Shown here: positions 44,151-53,274 of the stretch, in pieces
How the letters are laid out: each line of letters begins with the position of its first letter
How positions within the stretch are numbered: position 1 is the first letter of the stretch
Assembly (NCBI GenBank): GCA_022841375.1
Contig: JALHRQ010000001.1
Coordinates: 672,892-736,891, forward strand
From: Burkholderiales bacterium
GTDB taxonomy: Bacteria; Pseudomonadota; Gammaproteobacteria; Burkholderiales; SG8-41
DNA: 64,000 nt
Reading direction: 5' to 3'
Program-made: the position numbers and the translations under genes
The notes under the pieces: generated by a model
The model's input: only the letters and a program-made list of their open reading frames with translations
Database searches by the model: none
Told to the model about the DNA's origin: nothing

Positions 44151-45398
44151 ATGACCGTCCCTGTACCCATCGCCTACTTCGTCAATCAGTACCCGAAGGT
44201 CAGCCACAGCTTTATCCGGCGTGAAATCCTCGCCCTCGAACGCCAGGGGTTTGTCATTCAGCGCATTGCGCTGCGCGGATGGGATGCGGAACTGGTCGAT
44301 GAAGAAGATTTCAAGGAACGCTCACAGACCCGCTACATCCTGAAGGGCGGTCTGCTGCCGCTGATGATGGCCACACTGTGTGCAGTGCTGAGTGCGCCGC
44401 TGCGCTTTTTCGGCGCGCTGCGTCTCGCAATGCGCATGGGCTGGCGCGCGGCGCGTCCGCTGCCCGTACATCTGGCCTGTCTGGCGGAAGCCTGTCGCAT
44501 GCTGCAATGGCTGCACAGGTCCGGTGCACTGCATGTGCACGCGCATTTCGGCACCAATTCAGCGGAAGTGGTGATGCTGGCGCACGCACTTGGCGGACCG
44601 CCTTACAGTTTTACGGTGCACGGCCCGGAAGAATTTGATCAACCACAGTTTCTGCACCTCGAAACGAAGATACGGTATGCCGCCTTTGTTGTCGCCATCA
44701 GCGCCTACGGCCGCAGCCAGCTCTACCGCTGGGTGGCTCATTCCAGGTGGTCCAAGATCAAAGTCGTGCATTGCGGACTGGAAGCCGCGTTTCACCAGAT
44801 CGCTGCTACGCCGTCACCGGTCGCGCCGCGACTGGTCTGCGTGGGGCGCCTGTGTGCGCAAAAAGGCCAGTTGCTGCTGGTCGAGGCCGCGCGTCGCCTG
44901 ACCGTCAAGGGCATTGCGTTCGAACTGGTGCTTGCCGGAGACGGCGAAATGCGGCCGGAAATCGAACGAATGATTGCTAAACACGATCTCGCGCGGGTGA
45001 TCCGCATTACCGGCTGGATCAGCAGCGATCAGGTGCGCGACGAAATCCTCGCCGCCCGTGCCCTGGTATTGCCGAGCTTTGCCGAAGGCTTGCCCGTGGT
45101 GATCATGGAAGCCCTGGCGCTGCGCCGGCCGGTGCTGAGCACCTTTGTCGCGGGCATTCCCGAACTGGTCCGCGCCGGTGAAAACGGCTGGCTGTTCCCG
45201 GCCGGCGACGTCGATGAGTTGATGATCGCCATCGAAGATCTGCTAACCCGGAGCGCGGACGATTTGAATGCCATGGGCAGCGCCGGCCATCAGCGGGTAT
45301 TGGCGCGTCACTCGATTGACAACGAAGCGTCCAGGCTGGCCCGGTTGTTCCGCGTCGCGATCCTCGGCGCCCGTCACTTTGATGCGATGCAGTCGTGA
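44151..45398 (+). CDS. Glycosyltransferase family 4 (exopolysaccharide)
   Basis: 415 residues, GT-B fold. The N-terminal half includes FVNQYPKVSHSFIRREI, typical of colanic-acid-type GT4 enzymes. The C-terminal half has the nucleotide-sugar motif E-x7-E in FAEGLPVVIMEALAL and LVCVGRLCAQKGQ. Retaining transfer from an NDP-sugar is expected. It overlaps the next gene by 4 bp. Confidence 0.88.
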   Translation: MTVPVPIAYFVNQYPKVSHSFIRREILALERQGFVIQRIALRGWDAELVDEEDFKERSQTRYILKGGLLPLMMATLCAVLSAPLRFFGALRLAMRMGWRAARPLPVHLACLAEACRMLQWLHRSGALHVHAHFGTNSAEVVMLAHALGGPPYSFTVHGPEEFDQPQFLHLETKIRYAAFVVAISAYGRSQLYRWVAHSRWSKIKVVHCGLEAAFHQIAATPSPVAPRLVCVGRLCAQKGQLLLVEAARRLTVKGIAFELVLAGDGEMRPEIERMIAKHDLARVIRITGWISSDQVRDEILAARALVLPSFAEGLPVVIMEALALRRPVLSTFVAGIPELVRAGENGWLFPAGDVDELMIAIEDLLTRSADDLNAMGSAGHQRVLARHSIDNEASRLARLFRVAILGARHFDAMQS

Positions 45399-46579
45399 TC
45401 GCCGTCACTATCCTGTTGTGCACACTGACCGCATTGCTGCTGGTGCCGGTGTCGGTGTTATTGATGCAGGTACTGAGCGCGCGACCTCTGGCAAACGCGG
45501 GCTTGATGCCGGCAGGGCGGCGTCCCGGCCTTGCAGTGATCGTGCCTGCGCATAACGAGGTCTTGTTGATCGCACAGACACTGCACTCGATCATGCCGCA
45601 GCTGGTCCGCGGGGATCGCGTGCTGGTGGTGGCCGACAACTGCAGCGACAGCACGGCGCGCATCGCCTTATCCGCCGGCGCCGAGGTGCTGGTGCGAAAC
45701 AATGACGAACTGCGCGGCAAGGGCTATGCGCTGGATGCCGGCATACGCCATCTTGCGCGCGCCCCGCCCGAGGTCGCCCTGTTTATTGACGGCGATTGCA
45801 CGGTGGAGGAAGGCGCGGTCGAACGGCTGGCAAAACAATGCTTGCAGACATCACGGCCGGTGCAGGCCCTGTACCGGATGCAGGCCCCCGCAGCCACCGG
45901 CCTGCGCACGCGCATCGCCGAATTTGCATGGCTGGTTAAAAATCAGGTGCGGCCACTGGGCCTTCACCGTTATGGCCTGCCCTGCCAATTGATGGGCACC
46001 GGCATGGCGTTTCCATGGCTCACCATCAGCCGGGCCGATCTGGCATCAGGCCAGATTGTCGAGGACCTCCAGCTCGGACTCGAGCTGGCCCGCGCCGGAA
46101 CAGCACCTGTATTCTGCCCCGACGCCCGGGTCACCAGCGCATTCCCGGCCACCGGGCAGGGATTTTCAGAACAGCGCACCCGCTGGGAACACGGCCACCT
46201 CGGTCTCGTGATCGGCATGGCGCCGCGCGCACTGATCCAGGCGCTGCTCAGCGGCAACGGACCGCTGGCTGTGCTGCTGCTCGATTTGTGCGTGCCGCCC
46301 ATCGCCTTGCTGATGCTGCTGGTTTGCGCCGTCGTTGCGCTGGGCGCAGCATTTTTTGCTGTTGCCGGTGCGACATTGCCGCTGTTCCTGGCTCTGGCGG
46401 CCCTGGGCATGGCCGTCTCGGCAGTTTTAATCGCATGGTGGCGTCACGGCAGGACCATCATTTCATTTGGCGAATTGCTCGCCACTCCTTTTTACGCCTT
46501 ACGCAAAATTCCGCTTTACCTGCGCTTTGTCTCGAAACGGCAAGACACATGGGTGCGGACGCGGCGGGATGCGGAGTGA
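45395..46579 (+). CDS. Membrane glycosyltransferase family 2 (processive type)
   Basis: 394 residues starting at a GTG that overlaps the preceding stop. An N-terminal helix is followed by a GT2 domain (LAVIVPAHNEVLLIAQTL, VADNCSDST, FIDGDCTVEEGA) and the QRTRWEHGH motif (QxxRW class) that marks polymer-extending or membrane GT2 enzymes. Three C-terminal helices follow (LLLDLCVPPIALLMLLV, FFAVAGATLPLFL, AVSAVLIAWW). May add several residues or initiate branch synthesis; acceptor unknown. Confidence 0.85.
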   Translation: MIAVTILLCTLTALLLVPVSVLLMQVLSARPLANAGLMPAGRRPGLAVIVPAHNEVLLIAQTLHSIMPQLVRGDRVLVVADNCSDSTARIALSAGAEVLVRNNDELRGKGYALDAGIRHLARAPPEVALFIDGDCTVEEGAVERLAKQCLQTSRPVQALYRMQAPAATGLRTRIAEFAWLVKNQVRPLGLHRYGLPCQLMGTGMAFPWLTISRADLASGQIVEDLQLGLELARAGTAPVFCPDARVTSAFPATGQGFSEQRTRWEHGHLGLVIGMAPRALIQALLSGNGPLAVLLLDLCVPPIALLMLLVCAVVALGAAFFAVAGATLPLFLALAALGMAVSAVLIAWWRHGRTIISFGELLATPFYALRKIPLYLRFVSKRQDTWVRTRRDAE

Positions 46580-46582
46580 TTG

Positions 46583-46954
46583 ATGAACCGCAGCCGCCAA
46601 ATATCCCGAGGAACCCTGTCCATTTATTTCATGCTCGTACTCACCGGCTGCACCATGATCAGCTACGAGCGGAAACCACCCGTGGACTGGCCAAAGCTGG
46701 AAGTGTCCATTGTCAAACTGGGATTCTGGAAAACACAGCAGAAATGCGGCGGCAACATTCTGATGCAAGCGCTCGCCTGTGCAGAGTTCCGCTTTGACAC
46801 CATGACCTGCACGATCTGGACATCCACGAACGATGTTTATGTGATGGAACACGAACTGGCCCACTGCGAAGGTCATGACCACATCGGCTCCACCTATCAA
46901 AGTGACCTTTGGAGCGAATGGAAAAAATACCAGCGCACCAGGGTGGCGCAATGA
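46583..46954 (+). CDS. Small lipoprotein with metzincin-like HExxHxxGxxH zinc motif
   Basis: 123 residues. A lipoprotein signal ends at VLTGC (Cys23). The mature part has four further Cys (55, 66, 76, 95). Residues 90-100 read HELAHCEGHDH, exactly HExxHxxGxxH, the three-His zinc site of metzincins, in a very small protein with no visible Met-turn. It is read through from the upstream GT2 gene (ribosome site GGAG) and overlaps the GT26-STAS gene by 4 bp. Predicted periplasmic zinc protease or hydrolase; the substrate could be a polymer-processing or envelope protein. No named family is recognised with confidence. Confidence 0.6.
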   Translation: MNRSRQISRGTLSIYFMLVLTGCTMISYERKPPVDWPKLEVSIVKLGFWKTQQKCGGNILMQALACAEFRFDTMTCTIWTSTNDVYVMEHELAHCEGHDHIGSTYQSDLWSEWKKYQRTRVAQ

Positions 46955-48090
46955 GCACTGAAACCTGCGGCGGCCCGGATCTGCCGGGTGTTGACTTCGA
47001 CCGGGATGTCTATTGTCTGCTCGGCCTGCCGTTTGATGCGGTGAAGATGAGTGAAGTCACGCAAATCGTCTATAGCGCCGCTATTCTGCACGACGCCTGC
47101 TTCATTTCGACGCCGAACCTGAATTTCCTGATCGGCTGCCGCAGCGACGACGCCTTCCGCGAGTCCGTGATCAACAGCAATCTCAGCATTGCCGACGGCA
47201 TGCCGCTGGTGTGGATCGCCCGTTTTCTCGGTATCCCGATCCGCGAGCGGATTGCCGGCTCGGGCCTGTTCGAAACACTGCGCAACAACAAGTCGCGGCC
47301 ACTGTCAGTATATTTTTTCGGCGGTCCTGAAGGTGCTGCTGAAATCGCATGCCGGCGTCTGAATGCGGAAACCTCCGGCGTGCACTGCGCCGGTTTTTAC
47401 TCACCCGGATTCGGCTCCGTCGATGACATGAGCAGCGATGCAATCATCGCTGCCATCAACGCCAGCAAAGCCGATTTCCTGCTGGTCTCCCTGGGTGCAA
47501 AAAAGGGACAGGCGTGGATCGAGCGCAACCGGGCGCGAATTGCGGTGCCGGTGATCAGCCACCTCGGTGCGGTGGTGAATTTTGTTGCCGGCACCTTGAA
47601 GCGCGCGCCGGTATGGATGCAGCACGGTGGCCTCGAATGGCTGTGGCGCATCAAGGAAGAGCCCGGTCTTTGGCGACGCTACCTCGGCGACGGCATGGCG
47701 TTGATCCGGCTGCTGTGGACCCGGGTGATCCCGCATTATCTGTTCATCCATCGGCATCATCCGGCGCAAGCAGAACTCGATGCTGCAGCCATCGTCATCC
47801 GCCAGGCCGCCGGCGAAACCGTGATTGTCCTGCGCGGCGCGTGGACGCGAAAAAACCTCGGACCGTTGCGGCAGTGTTTTGCCATGGCATCGATTACCGG
47901 CCGCAACGTGCAGATCGACCTGCAACAGGTTTCATACATCGACGCCGCGTTCCTCGGGGTGTTGCTGCTGCTGCACGGACAGCTGATGCAACAAGGCAGA
48001 CGCCTGTCGTGCACGCCGCTGAACCGCCGGGTGCGCAAGGTTTTTGAATTCGGTTGCTGTGAATTTTTGCTGGACCGGAGGCCCGCATGA
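46951..48090 (+). CDS. WecB/TagA/CpsF-type glycosyltransferase fused to a STAS domain
   Basis: 379 residues. Residues 20-255 form a GT26 domain: FISTPNLNFLIGC, SNLSIADGMPLVWIAR, VYFFGG and LGAKKGQAW match WecG/TagA enzymes that transfer ManNAc-type sugars to lipid intermediates. Residues 280-375 resemble a STAS domain (VQIDLQQVSYIDAAFLGVLLLL), but the usual phosphorylatable Ser after the Asp is replaced by Ala (DAAFL). The start at 46951 overlaps the previous stop (ATGA). Confidence 0.82.
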   Translation: MSTETCGGPDLPGVDFDRDVYCLLGLPFDAVKMSEVTQIVYSAAILHDACFISTPNLNFLIGCRSDDAFRESVINSNLSIADGMPLVWIARFLGIPIRERIAGSGLFETLRNNKSRPLSVYFFGGPEGAAEIACRRLNAETSGVHCAGFYSPGFGSVDDMSSDAIIAAINASKADFLLVSLGAKKGQAWIERNRARIAVPVISHLGAVVNFVAGTLKRAPVWMQHGGLEWLWRIKEEPGLWRRYLGDGMALIRLLWTRVIPHYLFIHRHHPAQAELDAAAIVIRQAAGETVIVLRGAWTRKNLGPLRQCFAMASITGRNVQIDLQQVSYIDAAFLGVLLLLHGQLMQQGRRLSCTPLNRRVRKVFEFGCCEFLLDRRPA

Positions 48091-48590
48091 TCCAGCCGGG
48101 AATTTCTGCCCGCGTGCCGGATCTCGCGCGCGAACACAAAAGCGCTTTTTCCTGGCAGCCCTCGCGTTCGCTGCTGGCCAGCATCCGCGCCTACCAGCGC
48201 AATTGCGGCTCGCGCAATCCCTTGCAGATTCTCGTCAGGACATTTGCGGTCCTGCGTCACCGCTTCTGGAGCGTGGTCACCGGCGCCGATATTCCCATCA
48301 ATACCCGCATCGGCGGTGGACTGCTGCTGCCGCATCCGAGCGGCGTGGTCATACACCCTGATGTCGAGATTGGGCCAAATTGTCTTATTTTTCAACAAGT
48401 TACAATAGGATCCTGCAATGACGGCGTACCCCGCATCGGCGGCCATGTCGATATCGGCGCCGGCGCAAAAATTCTCGGACCGATTGCCATCGGTGATCAC
48501 GCCCGTATCGGCGCCAACGCTGTGGTGTTGCGCGACATTCCGCACGGAAAAACCGCGGTCGGCATACCGGCGGTGATCATCCATGCATAA
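48087..48590 (+). CDS. Serine acetyltransferase-like protein 2
   Basis: 167-residue CysE-like hexapeptide protein: VTGADIPINTRIGGGLLLPHPSGVV, IGPNCLIFQQVTIGS, HVDIGAGAKILGPIAIGDHARIGANAVVLRDIP and a TAVGIPAVI end. Related to the protein at 42632 but more distant from it than from free-standing CysE relatives by eye. Likely acetylates a sugar of the polymer. Overlaps both neighbouring genes. Confidence 0.82.
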   Translation: MIQPGISARVPDLAREHKSAFSWQPSRSLLASIRAYQRNCGSRNPLQILVRTFAVLRHRFWSVVTGADIPINTRIGGGLLLPHPSGVVIHPDVEIGPNCLIFQQVTIGSCNDGVPRIGGHVDIGAGAKILGPIAIGDHARIGANAVVLRDIPHGKTAVGIPAVIIHA

Positions 48591-49932
48591 CACCGCCGCA
48601 CCCCTGCGCCAGCCCGACAGCGCAAATGAGACCGGCGCGGCGCACCGCGATTTGCGTGTGCTGATCGTCGCCGAACATGCGTCGGCACAATTCGGCGGTG
48701 AAGCGGCGTTACCGCTGCACTACTACCGGATGCTCCGCCAGCGCGGAATCGCGGCATGGCTGGTCGTACATGAACGCACCCGCAGGGAACTGGAATTATT
48801 GTTCCCGCGTGACGGCGAACGCATGGTTTTTGTGACGGACAGCGCATTGCACCGCCTGCTGTGGCGACTGAGCCGGCTGCTGCCGACAAGGCTGTCGAAC
48901 TTCACCACCGGTTTCGCGATGCGCATCCTCACCCAACTGACGCAACGCCGGGTGGTACGCAAACTGGTGCAGGAACAACGCATTTCGGTGGTCCATCAAC
49001 CCATGCCCGTTTCACCCCGGGAACCCTCGCTGATTTACGGCATGGGTGCGCCGGTGGTCATGGGCCCGATGAATGGCGGCATCGACTACCCGCCGGCCTT
49101 CCGCCATCTGCAACACAACGCGGAAAGTGCAGCCATCGCCATCGGACGAGCGCTGTCGGCCGTGATGAACCGGTTGTTGCCTGGCAAACGCCGCGCTGCC
49201 CTGCTGCTGGTGGCCAACGAACGAACGCGCAAGGCATTGCCACCGGGCGTTTGCGCACGCGTCGAAACCATGGTGGAAAACGGCGTCGATCTGAGCCTGT
49301 GGCGCCCCGCCCGAGCTACGGCACCGCAGACCCCGCCCCCGCTGACGCAATTTGTATATGTCGGCCGCCTCGTCGACTGGAAAGCCGTGGATCTGCTGCT
49401 GCAGGCGTTCAAACGTGCCGTCGCAACATCGCCGATGTCCCTGCTCATCATCGGTGAGGGCGACCAGCGCCCGAGCCTGGAACAACTCGCCCGGGATCTC
49501 GACATTTTCAGTGCGGATGCAACGCCGCCGGTGGGCAAGGTGTCCTTTTCGGGATGGATGTCACAGCCCGACTGTGTCGCCCGCATGCAGCAGTGCGACG
49601 CGCTGGTGTTGCCCAGCCTGATGGAATGCGGCGGCGCGGTGGTTCTCGAAGCCATGGCCATGAGCCTCCCGGCAATCGCCACCGACTGGGGCGGTCCCGC
49701 CGACTATATCGACTATCAGTGCGGCATTCTGGTGGCGCCTGTATCGCGCACGGCGTTTATTGAAAACATGGCGCGCGCATTGATCCGCCTGGCGACATCA
49801 CCGGAAGAACGCACGGCCATGGGGCATGCAGCGCGTGCACGGGTCGTTCAACACTTCGACTGGGAAGCCAAAGTGGATCGCATGCTGAGTCTTTACGGGT
49901 CGGTGATTGCCGCTGCACCCCGGGGCCGCTGA
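48583..49932 (+). CDS. Glycosyltransferase family 4
   Basis: 449 residues, GT-B fold. LRVLIVAEHASAQFGGEAALPLHYY opens the N-terminal domain. QFVYVGRLVDWKAVDLLLQA and the E-x7-E motif in MECGGAVVLEAMAM identify the GT4 donor domain. Overlaps the acetyltransferase gene by 8 bp. Confidence 0.88.
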   Translation: MHNTAAPLRQPDSANETGAAHRDLRVLIVAEHASAQFGGEAALPLHYYRMLRQRGIAAWLVVHERTRRELELLFPRDGERMVFVTDSALHRLLWRLSRLLPTRLSNFTTGFAMRILTQLTQRRVVRKLVQEQRISVVHQPMPVSPREPSLIYGMGAPVVMGPMNGGIDYPPAFRHLQHNAESAAIAIGRALSAVMNRLLPGKRRAALLLVANERTRKALPPGVCARVETMVENGVDLSLWRPARATAPQTPPPLTQFVYVGRLVDWKAVDLLLQAFKRAVATSPMSLLIIGEGDQRPSLEQLARDLDIFSADATPPVGKVSFSGWMSQPDCVARMQQCDALVLPSLMECGGAVVLEAMAMSLPAIATDWGGPADYIDYQCGILVAPVSRTAFIENMARALIRLATSPEERTAMGHAARARVVQHFDWEAKVDRMLSLYGSVIAAAPRGR

Positions 49933-49936
49933 GTTC

Positions 49937-51058
49937 ATGCGTACACAGCACACATCCAATGCCGGAGCGGATCAGGTGATGCCCGCAGCCCCCCAGCGGT
50001 CCATTCCTGCCAGCGACGCTGCAGCACAGAGAATCGTGACCCTGAAAATCGTCAACCTCAGTGAGCTGTCGCCGCAGTGGAACTGGATCAGCGCGGCGTT
50101 TCGTGGCGCCGGTCAAAACTGGCAACATGCCTCCAGCCAGAACTTCAATTTTCCGGACTGGGTGCCAAGACGCATGACGCTGGCGCGCCTGCTGGCCGGC
50201 AGCCAGGCGGCACAAATGCTCGGGCATGGTCCGGCGGTGCTGGTAACACACGGACCGCGGCCGGCTCTTTATGGCGCACTGCTGGCGGGCCGGCGATTGC
50301 CAGACCTGCGCCATCTGGCCTTTTCCTTCAATTACACGGATCTACCGACCGGCCTGACGCGCCGTCTGATGACCCGCGCGCTGCAATCGGTGGAACGCTT
50401 TGTGGTTTTTTCGCAGATGGAGCGTGAAATCTACTCGTCATGTTTTGATCTGCCTGCAAACCGCTTTGACATGCTGCATTGGGGCGTGCGCGCCCCGGAG
50501 GTCGATCTCAACGCAGCAGCGGCGGTGGACGGGGATTACATCTGCGCACTGGGCAGCCAGGGCCGCGACTACAAAACCCTGCTGCTGGCGATGCGCCGAC
50601 TGCCGCGCCTGCACCTGGTCATCGTCGCCGCAGCCGGAAATCTCGCCAAACTTGCCAACCTCCCTGTTCCTGCCAATGTCACGGTAAAAACGGATATCCC
50701 GCTGGCACAGGCGATGAACATCCTCGCTCACTGCCGGTTCATGGTACTGCCGTTAATTGGCAGCAAGGTGCCCTGCGGCCATGTCACCATCGTGTCGGCG
50801 ATGCACCTGGGCAAGGCGGTTATCGCAACCGAATCATCGGGCCTCGATGATTACATCACGCCGCAAACCACCGGCCTGACCTGCCCGGCGCACGACGCGG
50901 CAGGCCTGGCCATTGCAATGCAGACACTTCACGATGATCCGGCTTTGGCGCAACGGCTGGGGTTGGCCGGGCAAAAATTTGCTCGTAAACATTGCACCGA
51001 GGAAAACACCGTTGAATATATGCAGCGGTTCCTGCGGATCAGTCACTTGAGCCACTGA
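49937..51058 (+). CDS. GT-B glycosyltransferase, divergent
   Basis: 373 residues from ATG 49937. The fold looks like GT-B: a central ALGSQGRDYKTLLLAMRRLP and a C-terminal LAGQKFARKHCTEENTVEYMQRFL end. The donor site is atypical: GHVTIVSAMHLGKAVIATESSG replaces the E-x7-E motif of GT4. Probably an active but diverged exopolysaccharide transferase. It starts 4 bp after the preceding gene. Confidence 0.72.
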   Translation: MRTQHTSNAGADQVMPAAPQRSIPASDAAAQRIVTLKIVNLSELSPQWNWISAAFRGAGQNWQHASSQNFNFPDWVPRRMTLARLLAGSQAAQMLGHGPAVLVTHGPRPALYGALLAGRRLPDLRHLAFSFNYTDLPTGLTRRLMTRALQSVERFVVFSQMEREIYSSCFDLPANRFDMLHWGVRAPEVDLNAAAAVDGDYICALGSQGRDYKTLLLAMRRLPRLHLVIVAAAGNLAKLANLPVPANVTVKTDIPLAQAMNILAHCRFMVLPLIGSKVPCGHVTIVSAMHLGKAVIATESSGLDDYITPQTTGLTCPAHDAAGLAIAMQTLHDDPALAQRLGLAGQKFARKHCTEENTVEYMQRFLRISHLSH

Positions 51059-51060
51059 GG

Positions 51061-51885
51061 ATGCCCGCAATGCCAGTCTTATCATTCAATGCGCCAGAGC
51101 CATGGAGCAAGCCTCTCATGCCTGATAACAGGAATTCCAAAACCAATACGCTGGTGTTGACGGCGACCATCACGCCCCCTCAAGGTGTCACCAATCTTTC
51201 GCGGGTTGACCCGAACATCCGGATGGACGACTACTGCCGGGCGTTTGACTTTTACTGCCGCCTGCTGGCCAAAGGAGCGATCACCCGGTTGGTATTCGCG
51301 GAAAACTCGGGATCAGACCTCGACCGGCTGCGCGATCTGGCAGAAAAACATGACGTGACCGGTAAAACCGAATTCATCTGCTACCCGGGCCTGGATTATC
51401 CGCCGGAGTATGGCCGTGGTTATGGCGAATTCAAGTTGATCGACCATGTCATGAAGTCATCCTTGTTCATCCAGAATCTGCAGAGCCATGAAAACATATG
51501 GAAAGTCACCGGACGCTACGTATTGAGGAATATCTCCACGATCATTGCGACACGACCCAATACCGATTTTTACTGCCATTGCCGGGATATTCCGATGCCG
51601 TGGATCGATTTATTCGTTTTGTGCTGGAACAAGCAAGCCTATAGCGAGTTCCTCGATGCCATATATCTGCATCTGCGTGAAAGCAGCCTTCATGGGCCCT
51701 GCGAACAGGGTTTCCGCAAGCTGATCGACGCAAAAAACCTTAAATCAAACATCGTGAAGCGTTTTCGCACCATCCCTCAACTGGAGGGCTATCGGGGGAT
51801 CGATGGCCATCGTTATGAAACGATGGATCTGAAACTGCAAATGCGAAAACTGGCCAATATTGTCGCCCCCTGGTTGTGGATTTAA
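51061..51885 (+). CDS. Unrecognised protein of the eps operon, GT-A-like features
   Basis: 274 residues, no signal peptide or membrane helix. ATGs at 51061 (GAGG immediately upstream) and 51118 are both possible. Visible features: TNTLVLTATITPP near the start, a FAENSGSDL segment, FICYPGLDYPPEYGRGYGEF then KLIDHVMKSS, WKVTGRYVLRNI, and a C-terminal GPCEQGF/FRTIPQLEG region. The order of a ENSGSD-like loop and a WKVTGRY segment recalls small GT-A sugar transferases, but I cannot assign a family. It lies between the last GT gene and epsI. Confidence 0.5.
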   Translation: MPAMPVLSFNAPEPWSKPLMPDNRNSKTNTLVLTATITPPQGVTNLSRVDPNIRMDDYCRAFDFYCRLLAKGAITRLVFAENSGSDLDRLRDLAEKHDVTGKTEFICYPGLDYPPEYGRGYGEFKLIDHVMKSSLFIQNLQSHENIWKVTGRYVLRNISTIIATRPNTDFYCHCRDIPMPWIDLFVLCWNKQAYSEFLDAIYLHLRESSLHGPCEQGFRKLIDAKNLKSNIVKRFRTIPQLEGYRGIDGHRYETMDLKLQMRKLANIVAPWLWI

Positions 51886-52019
51886 TCCGCATGTCCATTC
51901 GATTCTCAAGCCTGCCTTGCCGGAAAACGTCCTCTGTTACCGGCTCCATTGTTCAATCCCAACCCGCAGGACGGGCCACGCCCGCTCCATGCGGCTCTCA
52001 GCAGCCGTAAAGGAAAATC

Positions 52020-52700
52020 ATGCTCAAGCACCGCATCGCCCTGTTTATCGCCGCCCTGATGTTTACCGCCAGTGTCGGCGCCATGGTGGCCAAGCCGACC
52101 AAAAAAGTAGCCGACGAATTGCCGCAGATTTCGCTGGCGACAATGATCCCGAAGCAGTTCGGCAACTGGCAGGAGGCACCACTGCGCTATGCACAGGTGG
52201 TCAACCCGCAGGCCCAGGAACTGCTCGACAAGCTGTATACCGAGGTGCTGAGCCGCACCTATGTCAACGATCAGGGTTATTACATCATGCTGTCACTGGC
52301 CTACGGCAGCGATCAGCGCGGTTCGATGCAGGCCCACAAGCCGGAAGTCTGTTATCCGGCACAAGGCTTCACCCTGCAGAAAAACGATCCCGGCCAGCTC
52401 GCCACCGACTATGGCGATATTCCGGTGCGCCGCCTGTTCGGCAACCTGCGCACCCGCGAAGAACCGATCACCTACTGGTTCACCGTCGGCGACAAGGCGG
52501 TTCAGGGCACGACTCAAAAGCGGCTGGTCGACCTGCGCTACGGACTCACCGGACGCATACCCGATGGCCTGCTGTTCCGCATGTCCTCCATTGATGGCAA
52601 TCCCTTGCAGGCCTATCAAATCCAGGATCAATTCGCCAATGCACTGCTGAAATCCGTCACCCCGGACCAGCGCAAACGCCTGAGCGGGCTGGGTGGTTGA
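52020..52700 (+). CDS. epsI: EpsI-family exosortase-associated protein
   Basis: 226 residues; N-terminal membrane anchor (HRIALFIAALMFTASVG). The domain carries the family motif HKPEVCYPAQGF with His106 and Cys111, and a DLRYGLTGRIPDGLLFRMSS end. EpsI proteins accompany exosortases; a role in exopolysaccharide or sorting is known only by association. In many organisms EpsI is fused to the exosortase; here it is separate and 16 kb downstream of xrtB. AAGGA ribosome site present. Confidence 0.9.
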   Translation: MLKHRIALFIAALMFTASVGAMVAKPTKKVADELPQISLATMIPKQFGNWQEAPLRYAQVVNPQAQELLDKLYTEVLSRTYVNDQGYYIMLSLAYGSDQRGSMQAHKPEVCYPAQGFTLQKNDPGQLATDYGDIPVRRLFGNLRTREEPITYWFTVGDKAVQGTTQKRLVDLRYGLTGRIPDGLLFRMSSIDGNPLQAYQIQDQFANALLKSVTPDQRKRLSGLGG

Positions 52701-52759
52701 TGATCGTCCGCTCACCCGGCAGCATTTACACCCCTTTATTCTGCAACCCTTAACCGCTG

Positions 52760-53164
52760 ATGCCGCTTCAAAATTCGTTTCATCAACCCGACTTCCGCTT
52801 CCAGGCCCTGTGGATCGGCGCAGGCTTCACCCTCGTCATCATCGTGATCTATCTATCATTGGCCCCGGGTTCGGTGCCGTCGACAGGGTCGCAGGGCGAC
52901 AAGCTGATGCATGTGATGGCCTACGCCCTGCCAATGTCGTGGTTTGCCAATCTCTGGCCGCAAACCGCCACGCGCATCAAAATCGCCATCGGACTGATTG
53001 CACTGGGGATCGCACTGGAATTTGTTCAGCGCTGGACCGGCTATCGGACATTTGAAGTCGCCGACATGCTCGCCGATGGCATCGGGGTGATGGCCGGATG
53101 GTTGCTTTCGCCACCCCGCATGCCCAACTATTTGCACGCGATGGAACTGCTGCTGCCTCGCTGA
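52760..53164 (+). CDS. VanZ-family membrane protein
   Basis: 134 residues with four hydrophobic segments, GDKLMHVMAYALPM and RTFEVADMLADGIGVMAG, the VanZ-like pattern (a conserved D-x-x-x-N/G in the last helix). Such proteins are common at the ends of exopolysaccharide loci; molecular role unknown. It follows epsI by 59 bp. Confidence 0.78.
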   Translation: MPLQNSFHQPDFRFQALWIGAGFTLVIIVIYLSLAPGSVPSTGSQGDKLMHVMAYALPMSWFANLWPQTATRIKIAIGLIALGIALEFVQRWTGYRTFEVADMLADGIGVMAGWLLSPPRMPNYLHAMELLLPR

Positions 53165-53221
53165 CAAAGCACCGCACCCTCACTGTTTTGCTTCGCTTGT
53201 TTCAGCACGATCATCGGCAAC

Positions 53222-53264
53222 CGTACGAAACCGTACATACCCCGCCGGATTGACCCGTTACTCT
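53222..53264 (+). promoter_or_regulatory. CRP-like site and -10 for wcaJ
   Basis: CGTACG-AAAC-CGTACA (53222-53237) matches 11 of 12 motif positions. TACTCT begins at 53259 at the 29.5-bp distance and resembles the TAATCT of the epsD promoter. It lies 109 bp upstream of the gene. Confidence 0.45.
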
Positions 53265-53274
53265 TTGTCCCTCT

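Noticed and set aside
43152-44207. Minus-strand ORF of 351 codons opposite a GT2 gene
   Set aside because: The plus-strand frame carries GT2 motifs and operon overlaps; the minus frame has none.
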